Below, piece by piece: positions 1-7,925 of a stretch of 17,387 nucleotides of DNA. Under the pieces are notes generated by a model. It was not told the origin of the DNA and ran no database searches. It saw only the letters and a list, made by a program, of their open reading frames with translations. The first letter of the stretch is position 1. Each line of letters starts with the position of its first letter. The stretch covers positions 1-17,387 of the forward strand of contig JAURKN010000016.1 in NCBI GenBank assembly GCA_030831725.1, read 5' to 3'. Source of the DNA: Ferruginibacter sp. Its GTDB lineage: Bacteria > Bacteroidota > Bacteroidia > Chitinophagales > Chitinophagaceae. The translations under genes were made by a program, and so were the position numbers.

Positions 1-130
1 ATAAACGAAGACGCGCAGCGTCTGTGTTTATTGTCACTTGAGGCCACCCCAAATGGGCTCACGAGCGAAGCGAGTAATCCTCCTTGCTTGAGCGAGGTGC
101 AGGGAAAAGAATAAACGAAGACGCGTAGCA
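1..130. repeat. Intergenic repeat: two copies of a 19-bp element plus hairpins
   Basis: The 19-mer ATAAACGAAGACGCGCAGC at 1-19 recurs at 111-129 with one mismatch (C to T). The first copy also forms a hairpin: 1-14 pairs with 18-31 (12 of 14 positions) around the loop GCA. Between the copies, 82-88 and 91-97 (CCTTGCT and AGCGAGG) form a small stem, and CGAG/GCGAAGCGAG-like units recur. No protein is encoded here. The structure resembles a dispersed intergenic repeat of the kind common in Bacteroidota genomes. Because the window starts inside copy 1, the full unit is not visible. No transposase or target-site duplication can be seen. Confidence 0.55.
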
Positions 131-389
131 GCCACATTTCCCCCCTTTTTTCTAGTGTCATATTAATTAAGCTGAATGCTTATTCTGTTTTTCTGACTTT
201 ATTTCTAAGTAATAATACTCAATTAGAGGATTTCGGTAAATGACACCCCATTTTTACAACTTATTGTAAATCAATTAATTAAGAATTAGTTAGGCGATAT
301 TTTGAAAAAAAATCGCTATTTATCCCATAAAAAATCATAATAAAAAATCATAATGGAGCGTTAATATCCTGAACCAAAATCCAATCCAA
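131..389. other. AT-rich intergenic region upstream of the T9SS protein
   Basis: No credible gene is present. Three small structures are visible: a perfect inverted repeat TTTACAA-CTTA-TTGTAAA at 253-270, a stem of 294-303 with 309-316 (GCGATATTTT against AAAATCGC, one bulge), and a perfect tandem duplication of TAAAAAATCATAA at 328-340 and 341-353. I found no exact TAnnTTTG box. The promoter of the downstream gene should lie here, and 253-270 could be an operator or a weak hairpin. Confidence 0.4.
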
Positions 390-2549
390 ATGAACAAATC
401 CACAAACTGGGCAAAATTCATGCTCGTCGGCATGTTGTTTTTAACCCATCAAATCCACGCACAAAGACGCAACACACCTGATGTCACAGTATGGCAACCA
501 GGAGTATTTGGTAGTACTAACTGGTTTGATCCCTCAAACTGGAATAACGGAGTACCCGATTCCACCAAAGATGCGATTATAGAAGAAAATGGTTTTTTTA
601 TTTATCCCATTATCCGAAATAATGCTTCTGTTAGATCCATCACAATCAATGATCATGCTGGACTTTATGTAGATAATGTTGAACTGGATATTCATGGTGA
701 AGCATCCAGCGCAGGAGAGTTTAACGCTGAAGTGGGAACAATAAAGTTTTCAGGCACCATAGATCAATTTATCAACGACAGATTGTTTTATAACAATACG
801 GTCAAAAATCTTGTCATAAATTCTCGTGTAGAATTGTTGGGTTCAGACACTGTAAGAGGTCTGGTAACCATCATCCCGGGAAAAACTTTGGTAACGAATG
901 ATAATCTGGTTTTGAAATCAGACGCTAGCGGGTCCGCATCCATTGGTCCTTTGACGGCAACACCTACAGTTTCCATAGAAGACCAATTGATTGGTAAAGT
1001 AACCATTCAACGTTATATCAAAGCGAGGAAAGCATGGAGATTGCTTAGCATTCCTATCGAAGCAGTTGATGCTCCGACCATCAATGATGCTTGGCAGGAA
1101 GGTGCCAGCTGGAGTGCCATAAACCCCGATCCAAATTTCAATGCGCTGAATCCGAAACCAGGTTACGGAGTTCACATCACTGGAGGAACTACTTACTATG
1201 GATATGATCAAAGTCCTACAAACGTTGCTTCCATGAAGTATTACAACAATGCAACCAATACTTTCAACCCGATTGCATCCACATTGGGAACCTATGCTCC
1301 GATTACCGATCATAAAGCATACATGATCTATATCCGTGGAAACAGAGGAATCAATTTGATGGAAGGACTCAATGCTGCTATAACATCTACAACTTTGCAA
1401 ATCAAAGGATATCCAAAACTGGGTAGTAGAACAGAAACGGTTGCAGCTTCCAATTTTACGTTGCTTGCAAATCCTTACCCAAGTGCGGTAGATTTCAGTC
1501 AATTGAGAAGAACAAATGTTAAAAACTCATTTTACATATGGGATCCTGAATTGACAGGTACTTTCGGACTCGGTGGTTATGTTGCTGTAAGTTACAATCC
1601 TTCTTCTGGAGGTTACGATGCCACAGGCGCTTCCAGTGCGATTGATCAATACATTCCAAGCGGTGCAGCGGTTTTTGTTGAATCTGAAGATGGCACGAGT
1701 GAAGGCTCAGTACAGTTCGATGAAGAATCCAAATCTTTGGATGTTCATGATCAGATTCTGAGAACACCAAATCGCCAAGCGCAAATTCTTCGTGTGAATA
1801 TTCATGGATATCAAGCAAACGGAGCGACTTCATTGATTGACGGTGCACTTACCTCTTTCGGTGAAAACACTACCAATGATTTAGATCGTCATGATATTAA
1901 AAAGATGTACTCTGGATATGAGAGTGTCAGTTTCTTCAGAGGCGGTAAAGCATTGGCCATCGAGCGCAGAAAAACAATTCGCTCTACCGATACTTGCTTT
2001 GTTCAGGTTTCTCGTCTTCGCAGAATGAACTACAAACTCGAAGTTGTGATTGAAAACATGCAAAATACCGGTCTTGTCGCTACTTTGAAAGACAGATTCG
2101 ATGCTGCGAACAACGACAGAGTATTGAACATGAATGGAATCAATGAAATCAATTTCACAGTAACTACTGATCCTCGTTCATATGCATCAGATCGCTTTAG
2201 TATCGTGTATGCAAGACCAAGAGTTGTCAGCAATCCTAGATTTGAGTCTATGTATGCGAGAACTACTTCAAACACTGAAGTTGAGTTGAAGCAACCTGAA
2301 GCCATGGTATATCCTAACCCTGTTACAGGAAATGAAATTCAAGTTCGCATGAGTAATGTGAAATCAGGAAGTTATGAGGCTAAAGTATATTCCATCACTG
2401 GTCAGTTGATAACAACCAAAAGATTGATGTATAACGAAACAGATGGTTCATTCAAAATCAAGACAACCCGTTCCATGGTTGCCGGAAAATATGATCTGAA
2501 GATTGAGGGTGAGGGTGTTAACATCCACATTCCGATCATCAGACAGTAA
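390..2549 (+). CDS. Secreted protein with T9SS type A C-terminal sorting domain
   Basis: 719 aa. The N-terminus has a basic start, a hydrophobic core (about residues 9-21) and a likely signal-peptidase site after HAQ (about residue 25), so it should enter the periplasm through Sec. The last 80 or so residues, from YPNPVTG (about 640) to the C-terminus, match the T9SS type A sorting domain: a YPNP opening, a VYSITGQLI strand, a GKYDLKI strand and a basic C-terminal end. The mature protein is therefore expected outside the cell, attached to the surface or released. The N-terminal part carries a WFDPSNWNNGVPDS motif often seen in Bacteroidota surface proteins, and the middle has the recurrent ANPYPSAVDF and FYIWDP motifs. 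No catalytic motif is recognised, so adhesion or a structural role is as likely as an enzyme. It is monocistronic: a terminator follows and the next gene faces it. The ATG at 390 has no nearby Shine-Dalgarno sequence. Confidence 0.85.
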   Translation: MNKSTNWAKFMLVGMLFLTHQIHAQRRNTPDVTVWQPGVFGSTNWFDPSNWNNGVPDSTKDAIIEENGFFIYPIIRNNASVRSITINDHAGLYVDNVELDIHGEASSAGEFNAEVGTIKFSGTIDQFINDRLFYNNTVKNLVINSRVELLGSDTVRGLVTIIPGKTLVTNDNLVLKSDASGSASIGPLTATPTVSIEDQLIGKVTIQRYIKARKAWRLLSIPIEAVDAPTINDAWQEGASWSAINPDPNFNALNPKPGYGVHITGGTTYYGYDQSPTNVASMKYYNNATNTFNPIASTLGTYAPITDHKAYMIYIRGNRGINLMEGLNAAITSTTLQIKGYPKLGSRTETVAASNFTLLANPYPSAVDFSQLRRTNVKNSFYIWDPELTGTFGLGGYVAVSYNPSSGGYDATGASSAIDQYIPSGAAVFVESEDGTSEGSVQFDEESKSLDVHDQILRTPNRQAQILRVNIHGYQANGATSLIDGALTSFGENTTNDLDRHDIKKMYSGYESVSFFRGGKALAIERRKTIRSTDTCFVQVSRLRRMNYKLEVVIENMQNTGLVATLKDRFDAANNDRVLNMNGINEINFTVTTDPRSYASDRFSIVYARPRVVSNPRFESMYARTTSNTEVELKQPEAMVYPNPVTGNEIQVRMSNVKSGSYEAKVYSITGQLITTKRLMYNETDGSFKIKTTRSMVAGKYDLKIEGEGVNIHIPIIRQ

Positions 2550-2567
2550 TCACAGATTGGTTCAAAC

Positions 2568-2597
2568 AAAAGATCCCGCCTTTATGCGGGATCTTTT
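2568..2597. terminator. Strong bidirectional rho-independent terminator
   Basis: A perfect 12-bp inverted repeat, AAAAGATCCCGC (2568-2579) and GCGGGATCTTTT (2586-2597), encloses a 6-nt loop. The A/T ends give a U-tract on either strand. It lies between the convergent T9SS gene and fabD and can end both transcripts. Confidence 0.9.
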
Positions 2598-2620
2598 GCA
2601 TTTTATGTTTTTGATGTGCA

Positions 2621-3511
2621 TTATGAAACACCCGAAACCACCATTTCCTTATTCACTTTTTGAATCAAACCTTGCAATACTTTTCCAGGTCCGCATTCTG
2701 TAAATGATTCTGCTCCATCAGCAATCATGTTTATCACAGATTGTGTCCATTTTACAGGTCCGGTTAATTGGTCGATTAGATTTTTCTTTATTGTGTCGGG
2801 GTCTGCAACTGCCGTTGCGTTGATATTCTGATATACAGGGCAGATGGGATTTGAAAATGATGTTGCTGCGATGGCTTCAGCCAATTCGGCTCTTGCAGGT
2901 TCCATCAAAGGAGAGTGGAACGCACCTCCAACGGGAAGAATCAGCGCTCTTTTCGCTCCTGCGGCTTTCATCGCTTCACATGCCAATTCTATCCCTTTCA
3001 AACTTCCACTGATTACAAGTTGCCCCGGACAATTATAATTTGCAGCTACTACGGTTTCGCCTGATGTGTTGCTGATTTCCTTACAGATTTGTTCCACTTG
3101 TTCATCACCGAGATTCAACACTGCTGCCATGGTGGAAGGATTCATCTCGCAGGCTTTTTGCATGGCCTTGGCTCTTATGGAAACCAGTTTCAGTGCCGAT
3201 TCAAAACTAAGTGTCTTATTGGCTACCAATGCTGAAAATTCACCAAGGGAGTGACCTGCGACCATATCGGGAATAGCATTTTCGATAGTGAGGAAGGAGG
3301 CTACGGAGTGAATGAAAACGGCAGGTTGGGTGATGTTCGTCTGCTTGAGGGCTTCTTCACTTCCATCAAACATGATGTCTGAAATGCGGAATCCTAATAT
3401 TTCATTGGCTTGTTCGAACAATGATTTAGCAACAGGATGATTCTCAGTCAAGGATTTTCCCATCCCTGGGAATTGAGCTCCTTGTCCTGGAAAAACAAAT
3501 GCTTTTTTCAT
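2621..3511 (-). CDS. fabD: Malonyl-CoA:ACP transacylase
   Basis: 296 aa, the usual length. It moves the malonyl group from coenzyme A to acyl carrier protein, which supplies extender units to cytosolic type II fatty-acid synthesis. Visible family motifs: the N-terminal FPGQGAQFPGMG glycine-rich loop (7-18), the nucleophile serine in GHSLGE (Ser88), the conserved Arg113, and the catalytic histidine in GGAFHSPLM (His199). Spacing matches the E. coli enzyme (Ser92, Arg117, His201). It is the last gene of a minus-strand run after folE (58-bp gap) and ends just before the shared terminator. The other fab genes are not in the window, so this copy is separated from a fatty-acid operon. The ATG at 3511 gives the canonical MKKAFVFPGQG start. 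Confidence 0.95.
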   Translation of the reverse strand: MKKAFVFPGQGAQFPGMGKSLTENHPVAKSLFEQANEILGFRISDIMFDGSEEALKQTNITQPAVFIHSVASFLTIENAIPDMVAGHSLGEFSALVANKTLSFESALKLVSIRAKAMQKACEMNPSTMAAVLNLGDEQVEQICKEISNTSGETVVAANYNCPGQLVISGSLKGIELACEAMKAAGAKRALILPVGGAFHSPLMEPARAELAEAIAATSFSNPICPVYQNINATAVADPDTIKKNLIDQLTGPVKWTQSVINMIADGAESFTECGPGKVLQGLIQKVNKEMVVSGVS

Positions 3512-3569
3512 GATGTTTTTTTTATTTACACAAAGAAAACAAAAAAAACAATCTAAGCCGTTGTTGATA

Positions 3570-4166
3570 TCAATGTAATGTGTTGGTAATCAGTTTGAGG
3601 AATTCACCTCTGGTGGGTTGTTTTTCAAATTCGCCAAAAAAGGCGGAGGTTGTTGTTACTGAATTTTGTTTGGTCACACCTCTCATCATCATACATAAAT
3701 GTGATGCTTCGATGACCACACCTACACCAAGTGGATTCAGCGATTCCTTTATGGCATCCAGAATTTGTTGGGTAAGTCTTTCCTGAACTTGAAGTCGGCG
3801 ACTGAACACATCAACTACACGTGCAATTTTACTCAGCCCGGTTATGTATCCGTTCGGAATATAGGCAATATGTGCTTTGCCGTAGAAAGGCAACATATGG
3901 TGCTCGCACATGCTATAGAGTTCGATATCTTTTACAATAACCATTTCACTGACATCCTCATGAAATTTTGCAGATTCAAGGATGTCTTTTGCATTCATCT
4001 GATAACCTTGAGTCATGTATTGCAATGCTTTTGCAATGCGTTCAGGAGTTTTTACCAAACCTTCACGATCTGCGTCTTCACCAAGCGTTTTGATGATATT
4101 TTTATAGGAAACGGCGATGTTATCTGTTGTTTCCTGGTCGTATTTGTCTAAGCGTTGATATGCCAT
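3570..4166 (-). CDS. folE: GTP cyclohydrolase I
   Basis: 198 aa. It converts GTP to 7,8-dihydroneopterin triphosphate, the entry point to folate, tetrahydropterins and 7-deazaguanines. The zinc ligands are all present: Cys87 and His90 in SMCEHHMLP and Cys158 in ASHLCMMMRG, with the catalytic histidines His89 and His156. Each is offset by exactly 23 from the E. coli numbering (Cys110, His113, Cys181, His112, His179). The C-terminal half has the typical SRRLQVQERLT and SAFFGEF segments. It sits 11 bp after a pterin synthase gene that would use its product, so the two are almost certainly co-transcribed. Type I (FolE, zinc-dependent), not the FolE2 type. Confidence 0.97.
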   Translation of the reverse strand: MAYQRLDKYDQETTDNIAVSYKNIIKTLGEDADREGLVKTPERIAKALQYMTQGYQMNAKDILESAKFHEDVSEMVIVKDIELYSMCEHHMLPFYGKAHIAYIPNGYITGLSKIARVVDVFSRRLQVQERLTQQILDAIKESLNPLGVGVVIEASHLCMMMRGVTKQNSVTTTSAFFGEFEKQPTRGEFLKLITNTLH

Positions 4167-4177
4167 GTTAAAAAATA

Positions 4178-4606
4178 TTAAGGTTGTGCCGGGTATTCTA
4201 CAAAATTGTTTTCAGTTTCATATAGTTTAATCTGCAAACCATATTGACTGTCTAATTTGGATTTCAATATGTCATAAATGACAACGGCGATATTTTCTAC
4301 AGAAGGATTTAGAGAGCTGAATTCAGGACAATCCAAATTTAGGTTTTTATGGTCGAAACGATCTGTTATTTCGTGCTTGATGAGATCGCTCAGTATTTTC
4401 ATGTCTATCAGATAACCGGTATCAGCATCAATATTACCAGTAACTTTTACGATTAAGGTGTAATTATGACCGTGGTAATGTGGGTTATTACATTTTCCAA
4501 AAACCTGCGCATTTTTCTCGTCTGTCCAATTTGGATTATGTAGACGATGTGCTGCATTGAAATGCTCCTTTCTGAAAACGGCGATTTCATGATTCATAAT
4601 ACACAA
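4178..4606 (-). CDS. 6-pyruvoyl-tetrahydropterin synthase family protein (copy 1, PTPS-II motif)
   Basis: 142 aa. This family converts 7,8-dihydroneopterin triphosphate to 6-pyruvoyl-tetrahydropterin (PTPS) or to 6-carboxy-tetrahydropterin (QueD, queuosine route). Zinc ligands His20, His45 and His47, the catalytic triad Cys39, Asp85 and His86, and substrate-binding Glu130 are all present, offset by 3 from the rat enzyme. The catalytic cysteine is separated from HGH by five residues (CNNPHYHGH). C-X5-HGH is the signature of eukaryote-like PTPS-II, while typical QueD has C-X3-HGH, so I favour a tetrahydropterin role over queuosine. No sepiapterin reductase is in the window to confirm it. It lies 11 bp upstream of folE. 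Met4 (4597) is an equally good or better start. Confidence 0.88.
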   Translation of the reverse strand: MCIMNHEIAVFRKEHFNAAHRLHNPNWTDEKNAQVFGKCNNPHYHGHNYTLIVKVTGNIDADTGYLIDMKILSDLIKHEITDRFDHKNLNLDCPEFSSLNPSVENIAVVIYDILKSKLDSQYGLQIKLYETENNFVEYPAQP

Positions 4607-4660
4607 ATAACAAGGTGATAGGTGAAAGGTTCGAATAGAAGTCGCCTTTTTTAAAATTGA

Positions 4661-5071
4661 CTAAGCCCCGAAATATTCAACGTAGATTCTTGGCGTTTCA
4701 TACAGCTTCAATGCATGAAGTTTTACGTTTGAAGGAAGCTTAGGAGAGAGCTGTTCCCAAATGGCGATAACGAGATTTTCAATGGAACACAGTTTGTCTT
4801 TCATGAAATCAACATCCAAGTTCAGGTTTTTATGATCCAGCTTTTCAATGACATGTTCGTTTACGATGATGCTCAATTTTTTTACGTCAAAAACAAAGCC
4901 TGTTTCAGGATCAGGTAGGCCTGCAAGCGTTACATGAAGCTCAAAATTATGTCCATGCCAGTTTTCATTGGCGCATTTGCCAAAAACTTCTTCATTTTTT
5001 TCTTTGCTCCAGTTTGGATTAAAGAGCTTGTGGGCCGCGTTGAAATGTTCTATTCGGGTGATGTAAACCAT
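4661..5071 (-). CDS. 6-pyruvoyl-tetrahydropterin synthase family protein (copy 2, PTPS-II motif)
   Basis: 136 aa from the ATG at 5071. The frame stays open to an ATG at 5095, but the extra eight residues (MMKSRCRK) do not look like family sequence, so I prefer the shorter form beginning MVYITRIEHFNAAH. Zinc ligands His14, His39 and His41, the triad Cys33, Asp79 and His80, Glu98 in SIENL and Glu125 in LYETP are intact. It again has C-X5-HGH (CANENWHGH). It is clearly paralogous to the next gene (shared FNPNW/HNPNW, EVFGKC and DHKNLNLD blocks) but has diverged. As first gene of the minus-strand run it should be transcribed with its paralogue (54-bp gap), folE and probably fabD. Its promoter lies in the short divergent gap before mqnB. 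Having two complete copies suggests different substrates or reaction outcomes. Confidence 0.85.
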   Translation of the reverse strand: MVYITRIEHFNAAHKLFNPNWSKEKNEEVFGKCANENWHGHNFELHVTLAGLPDPETGFVFDVKKLSIIVNEHVIEKLDHKNLNLDVDFMKDKLCSIENLVIAIWEQLSPKLPSNVKLHALKLYETPRIYVEYFGA

Positions 5072-5147
5072 TTTCCTGCATCTCGATTTCATCAAAGGTA
5101 GCGAGTAATTTGCGATTTATTAAGCAGATAACTCCGAAATTTGCATC

Positions 5148-5798
5148 ATGTCTTTACTAATTGTTGCTGCAACAGAGCTTGAAATTAAACCAATTATCAA
5201 TTTGATGAATGGAGAAGCGGATTTTCTGATTCATGGAATAGGGGCAGGTTCTACAACTTATCATATTACAAAAAAAATATGTTCTAATTCATACGATCTT
5301 GTTATTCAAACCGGAATTGCCGGAACGTATGAAGGAGGGCCGATGCTCGGAGATGCGGTGGGTGTTATTTCAGACCGATATGCGGATTTGGTTATAGAAG
5401 AAAAAGGGATGATCACACCCTTTGAAAAAGCCGGATTTGAAGCGTTCGATCAACATCCTTTTACCAACGGATGTCTCATGAATCCCTGGGTAAGTAAATG
5501 GAACGTACATGATCTAAGAATGGTTACGGCTGCTACTGTCAATCTGATACATGACGATATGAATCGGACTCAAAAACTGGTCGATCAGTTTCATCCAGAG
5601 ATTGAAACCATGGAAGGAGCAGCGTTTCATCAGGTTTGTATCATGGAGAACATTCCGTTTTTACAAATCAGAGGAATCAGTAATCATGTCGGAGAAAGAG
5701 ATAAATCACGCTGGAAAATGGATCAAGCGATAGAAAGCACAGTCGACGCCGTCAGGCAAATCATCACCAGATTTAAATCCGACATGTTATGGAAATAG
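5148..5798 (+). CDS. mqnB: Futalosine hydrolase
   Basis: 216 aa. It belongs to the nucleoside phosphorylase/MTA-SAH nucleosidase fold and removes the base from futalosine to give dehypoxanthine futalosine, a cytosolic step of the futalosine route to menaquinone. Support: the N-terminal LIVAATELEIKP strand and loop, the QTGIAGTYEG loop (54-63), the purine-site METMEGAAF segment (Glu156), and RGISNHVGERD (175-185), where futalosine hydrolases carry Asn (here Asn179) instead of the SDxA aspartate of MTA/SAH nucleosidases. It overlaps mqnD by 10 bp, which fixes the pathway. Start ATG 5148; the 76-bp gap to the divergent pterin gene must hold both promoters. mqnA, mqnC and mqnE are not in the window. 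Confidence 0.93.
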   Translation: MSLLIVAATELEIKPIINLMNGEADFLIHGIGAGSTTYHITKKICSNSYDLVIQTGIAGTYEGGPMLGDAVGVISDRYADLVIEEKGMITPFEKAGFEAFDQHPFTNGCLMNPWVSKWNVHDLRMVTAATVNLIHDDMNRTQKLVDQFHPEIETMEGAAFHQVCIMENIPFLQIRGISNHVGERDKSRWKMDQAIESTVDAVRQIITRFKSDMLWK

Positions 5799-6607
5799 AA
5801 ATAGCATTTTCACCTTGTCCAAATGATACTTTCATTTTTGATGCGATGGTGAATGGAAAAATTGATACTGGAGGCATTCGATTCAAGCCGGTATTGATGG
5901 ATGTACAAGCGCTGAATGAGTGTGCAATAGAGGAAAGATATCCCATTACTAAAATCAGTTATGGTGCATATCCTGCCGTATCAGAAAACTATGTTATTCT
6001 CGATAGCGGGAGCGCGCTAGGATCGGGCGTTGGTCCCTTGTTGATCAGCAGTGAAAAAATAAACGAATTAAATCCGGAGGAAACTATTGTAGCCATTCCA
6101 GGGGAAACCACTACAGCTCATGTGCTTTTCAATGCAGCTTTTCCAAATTGGAAAAACAAGATTTTTTTAAGGTACGATTTGATAGAGGATTTCGTAAAAG
6201 CCCATAAAGGAATCGGAGTCATCATTCACGAAAATAGATTCACATATGCAGAGAGAGGATTGAATAAAATAAGTGATTTAGGAGAGGTATGGGAGCGAAA
6301 CAAATCAATGCCTATTCCGCTTGGGGGAATCATCGCTTCCAGAAAATTAAATCATTCATTCTCAAAAAAAATCGAATCTCTGATTTCTGAGAGCATAAGA
6401 TATGCTCAAAAAAACGATGATAAACTTCCTGATTTCGTAAAATCAAATGCGCAAGAGATGAGTGAAGATGTTATGAGAAAACATATTGATTTGTATGTTA
6501 ATGAATATTCCATTTCATTGTCCGAACATGGTAGAAATGCCATCGAAGTTTTTTTGCAGCATTGCAAAACGGAATGGAAAAATAATAAGCAGAATATATT
6601 TCTTTGA
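5789..6607 (+). CDS. mqnD: 1,4-dihydroxy-6-naphthoate synthase
   Basis: 272 aa. It converts cyclic dehypoxanthine futalosine to 1,4-dihydroxy-6-naphthoate in menaquinone biosynthesis. It has a periplasmic-binding-protein-like fold without a signal peptide. The opening AFSPCPNDTFIFDAM is diagnostic of the family, followed by KISYGAYP (55-62), the GSGVGPLL loop (78-85), PGETTTAH (104-111), and catalytic His147 in VIIHENRFTY, corresponding to His145 of the Thermus enzyme. Its start lies inside the end of mqnB (10-bp overlap), which implies translational coupling. It ends 1 bp before the stop of the convergent photolyase gene, with no terminator hairpin between, so the two transcripts probably overlap. 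Confidence 0.95.
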   Translation: MEIEIAFSPCPNDTFIFDAMVNGKIDTGGIRFKPVLMDVQALNECAIEERYPITKISYGAYPAVSENYVILDSGSALGSGVGPLLISSEKINELNPEETIVAIPGETTTAHVLFNAAFPNWKNKIFLRYDLIEDFVKAHKGIGVIIHENRFTYAERGLNKISDLGEVWERNKSMPIPLGGIIASRKLNHSFSKKIESLISESIRYAQKNDDKLPDFVKSNAQEMSEDVMRKHIDLYVNEYSISLSEHGRNAIEVFLQHCKTEWKNNKQNIFL

Positions 6608-6608
6608 G

Positions 6609-7919
6609 CTATTTTTCCTGTAGTGCCATTTTGTAAACTTCTAGGCACCTAGCTCTGGCAAATTCATGTTGCACAATCGGTTGCTGATAAGTTAACGAAT
6701 CAAATTCCGGAACCCATTTTCTGATATATTCCCCATTCGCATCAAACTTTTTTGTTTGAAGATAAGGGTTGAAAATTCTGAAATAAGGAGCGGCATCGCA
6801 GCCACTTCCGGCAGCCCACTGCCATCCTCCATTGTTCGCAGCAAAATCGAAGTCGAGCAAGTGTTTGGCAAACCAGGATTCACCCCATCTCCAGTCTATC
6901 AAAAGATGTTTGCATAAAAATGAGGCGACAATCATTCTGACTCGGTTGTGCATAAATCCAGTGTGAAACAGTTCTCTCATACCGGCATCTACAATGGGAT
7001 ATCCTGTATTTCCATTACACCACTTTTCGAATTCTTCTTCATTGTTTCTCCATTGTATTCCATCATATGCGGGTTTGAAGGATTTTCCCTGATTGATTCT
7101 TGGAAAATGATGTAGAATCATGTGATAAAAATCCCTCCATATCAATTCATTTAAGAAAGTTTCTGAAATTTCTGATGCTTTCATCGCAAGTTGTCTGACC
7201 GAAATGGTTCCGAATCTCAGATGTAAACCCAATCTTGATGTTCCGTGAACCGCAGGCAGATCTCTTTTTTGAGCATACTCTAGTATGATGGAGTCGGCAC
7301 ATGAGGATGCAGGGAAGTTGATTTGTGAGGGCTTGAATCCCATGGATTCCAAAGATGGTATGGAATTGATTTCCGAAGCAGCCCAATTGGCTTTTTTGAA
7401 ATCAAAAGAAACAGGTCGCTGTGTATCTGAAAAAAATCTGGCTTTCCATTTTTTACTATAAGGGGTGAAAATGGTATAAGGCAATCCATCATCTTTCAAA
7501 ACCTCATTGGTTTCAAAAATGACAATGTCTTTACAAGTTGAAAAGTCACAGTTTTGTGTTTGAAGAAATTGTTGAATTTCTTGATCCCTTTTTCTTCCGT
7601 AATCTTCATAATCATGGTTCGTATAAACCTTGGATACCTTGTATTTATTCAACAGATTACGAAAGACATCAATCGGTTTTCCATGAAACACTTGTAAAGA
7701 TGATCCGTATTTCTTTAATTCAATATCCAGTTCATGAATTGTATTGTGAATGAAATGAACTCTGGCATCGGAAGCATTATCGAGTTTGGATAAAATATCG
7801 GTGTCGAAAATAAAAATGGGGAATACAGGCAAACCGGATGAAAGGGCTTGAATCAGTCCTCGGTTGTCAAATAAGCGTAGGTCTCTTCTGAACCAAAAAA
7901 CGGCGATATCATTGTTCAT
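6609..7919 (-). CDS. phr: Deoxyribodipyrimidine photo-lyase (class I CPD photolyase)
   Basis: 436 aa. It repairs cyclobutane pyrimidine dimers in DNA using blue light, with FAD as catalytic cofactor and an antenna pigment (often methenyl-tetrahydrofolate). The N-terminal Rossmann-like antenna domain opens with VFWFRRDLRLFDN. The C-terminal FAD domain carries TGFMHNRVRMIVASFLCKHLLIDWRWGE-type sequence, then NNGGWQWAAGSGCDAAPYFRIFNP, very close to E. coli PhrB, including the tryptophans expected in the electron-transfer chain. The closeness to PhrB favours a CPD photolyase over a cryptochrome or (6-4) photolyase. It starts 6 bp after the pabC-like gene, so they form an operon. Start ATG 7919. 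Confidence 0.94.
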   Translation of the reverse strand: MNNDIAVFWFRRDLRLFDNRGLIQALSSGLPVFPIFIFDTDILSKLDNASDARVHFIHNTIHELDIELKKYGSSLQVFHGKPIDVFRNLLNKYKVSKVYTNHDYEDYGRKRDQEIQQFLQTQNCDFSTCKDIVIFETNEVLKDDGLPYTIFTPYSKKWKARFFSDTQRPVSFDFKKANWAASEINSIPSLESMGFKPSQINFPASSCADSIILEYAQKRDLPAVHGTSRLGLHLRFGTISVRQLAMKASEISETFLNELIWRDFYHMILHHFPRINQGKSFKPAYDGIQWRNNEEEFEKWCNGNTGYPIVDAGMRELFHTGFMHNRVRMIVASFLCKHLLIDWRWGESWFAKHLLDFDFAANNGGWQWAAGSGCDAAPYFRIFNPYLQTKKFDANGEYIRKWVPEFDSLTYQQPIVQHEFARARCLEVYKMALQEK

Positions 7920-7925
7920 ATATGA

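Noticed and set aside
1..129. Possible CRISPR array from the repeated 19-mer
   Set aside because: Only two copies with about 91 bp between, internal hairpins of other design, and no cas genes.
918..1502. 194-aa minus-strand open frame inside the T9SS protein gene
   Set aside because: It is fully antisense to a well-supported gene, is Cys/Ser/Ile-rich with no domain, and has no supporting context.
3765..4151. 128-aa plus-strand frame opposite folE
   Set aside because: Antisense to a gene with all catalytic residues; no motif.
4178..5071. Naming both pterin synthases queD
   Set aside because: Both carry C-X5-HGH and not the C-X3-HGH of typical QueD, and no other queuosine gene is present.
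5148..5798. MTA/SAH nucleosidase (mtnN) for the mqnB gene
   Set aside because: The SNHVGERD motif and the overlap with mqnD point to futalosine hydrolase.
6609..7919. Cryptochrome in place of photolyase
   Set aside because: The FAD-domain sequence is very close to E. coli PhrB and there is no C-terminal extension.
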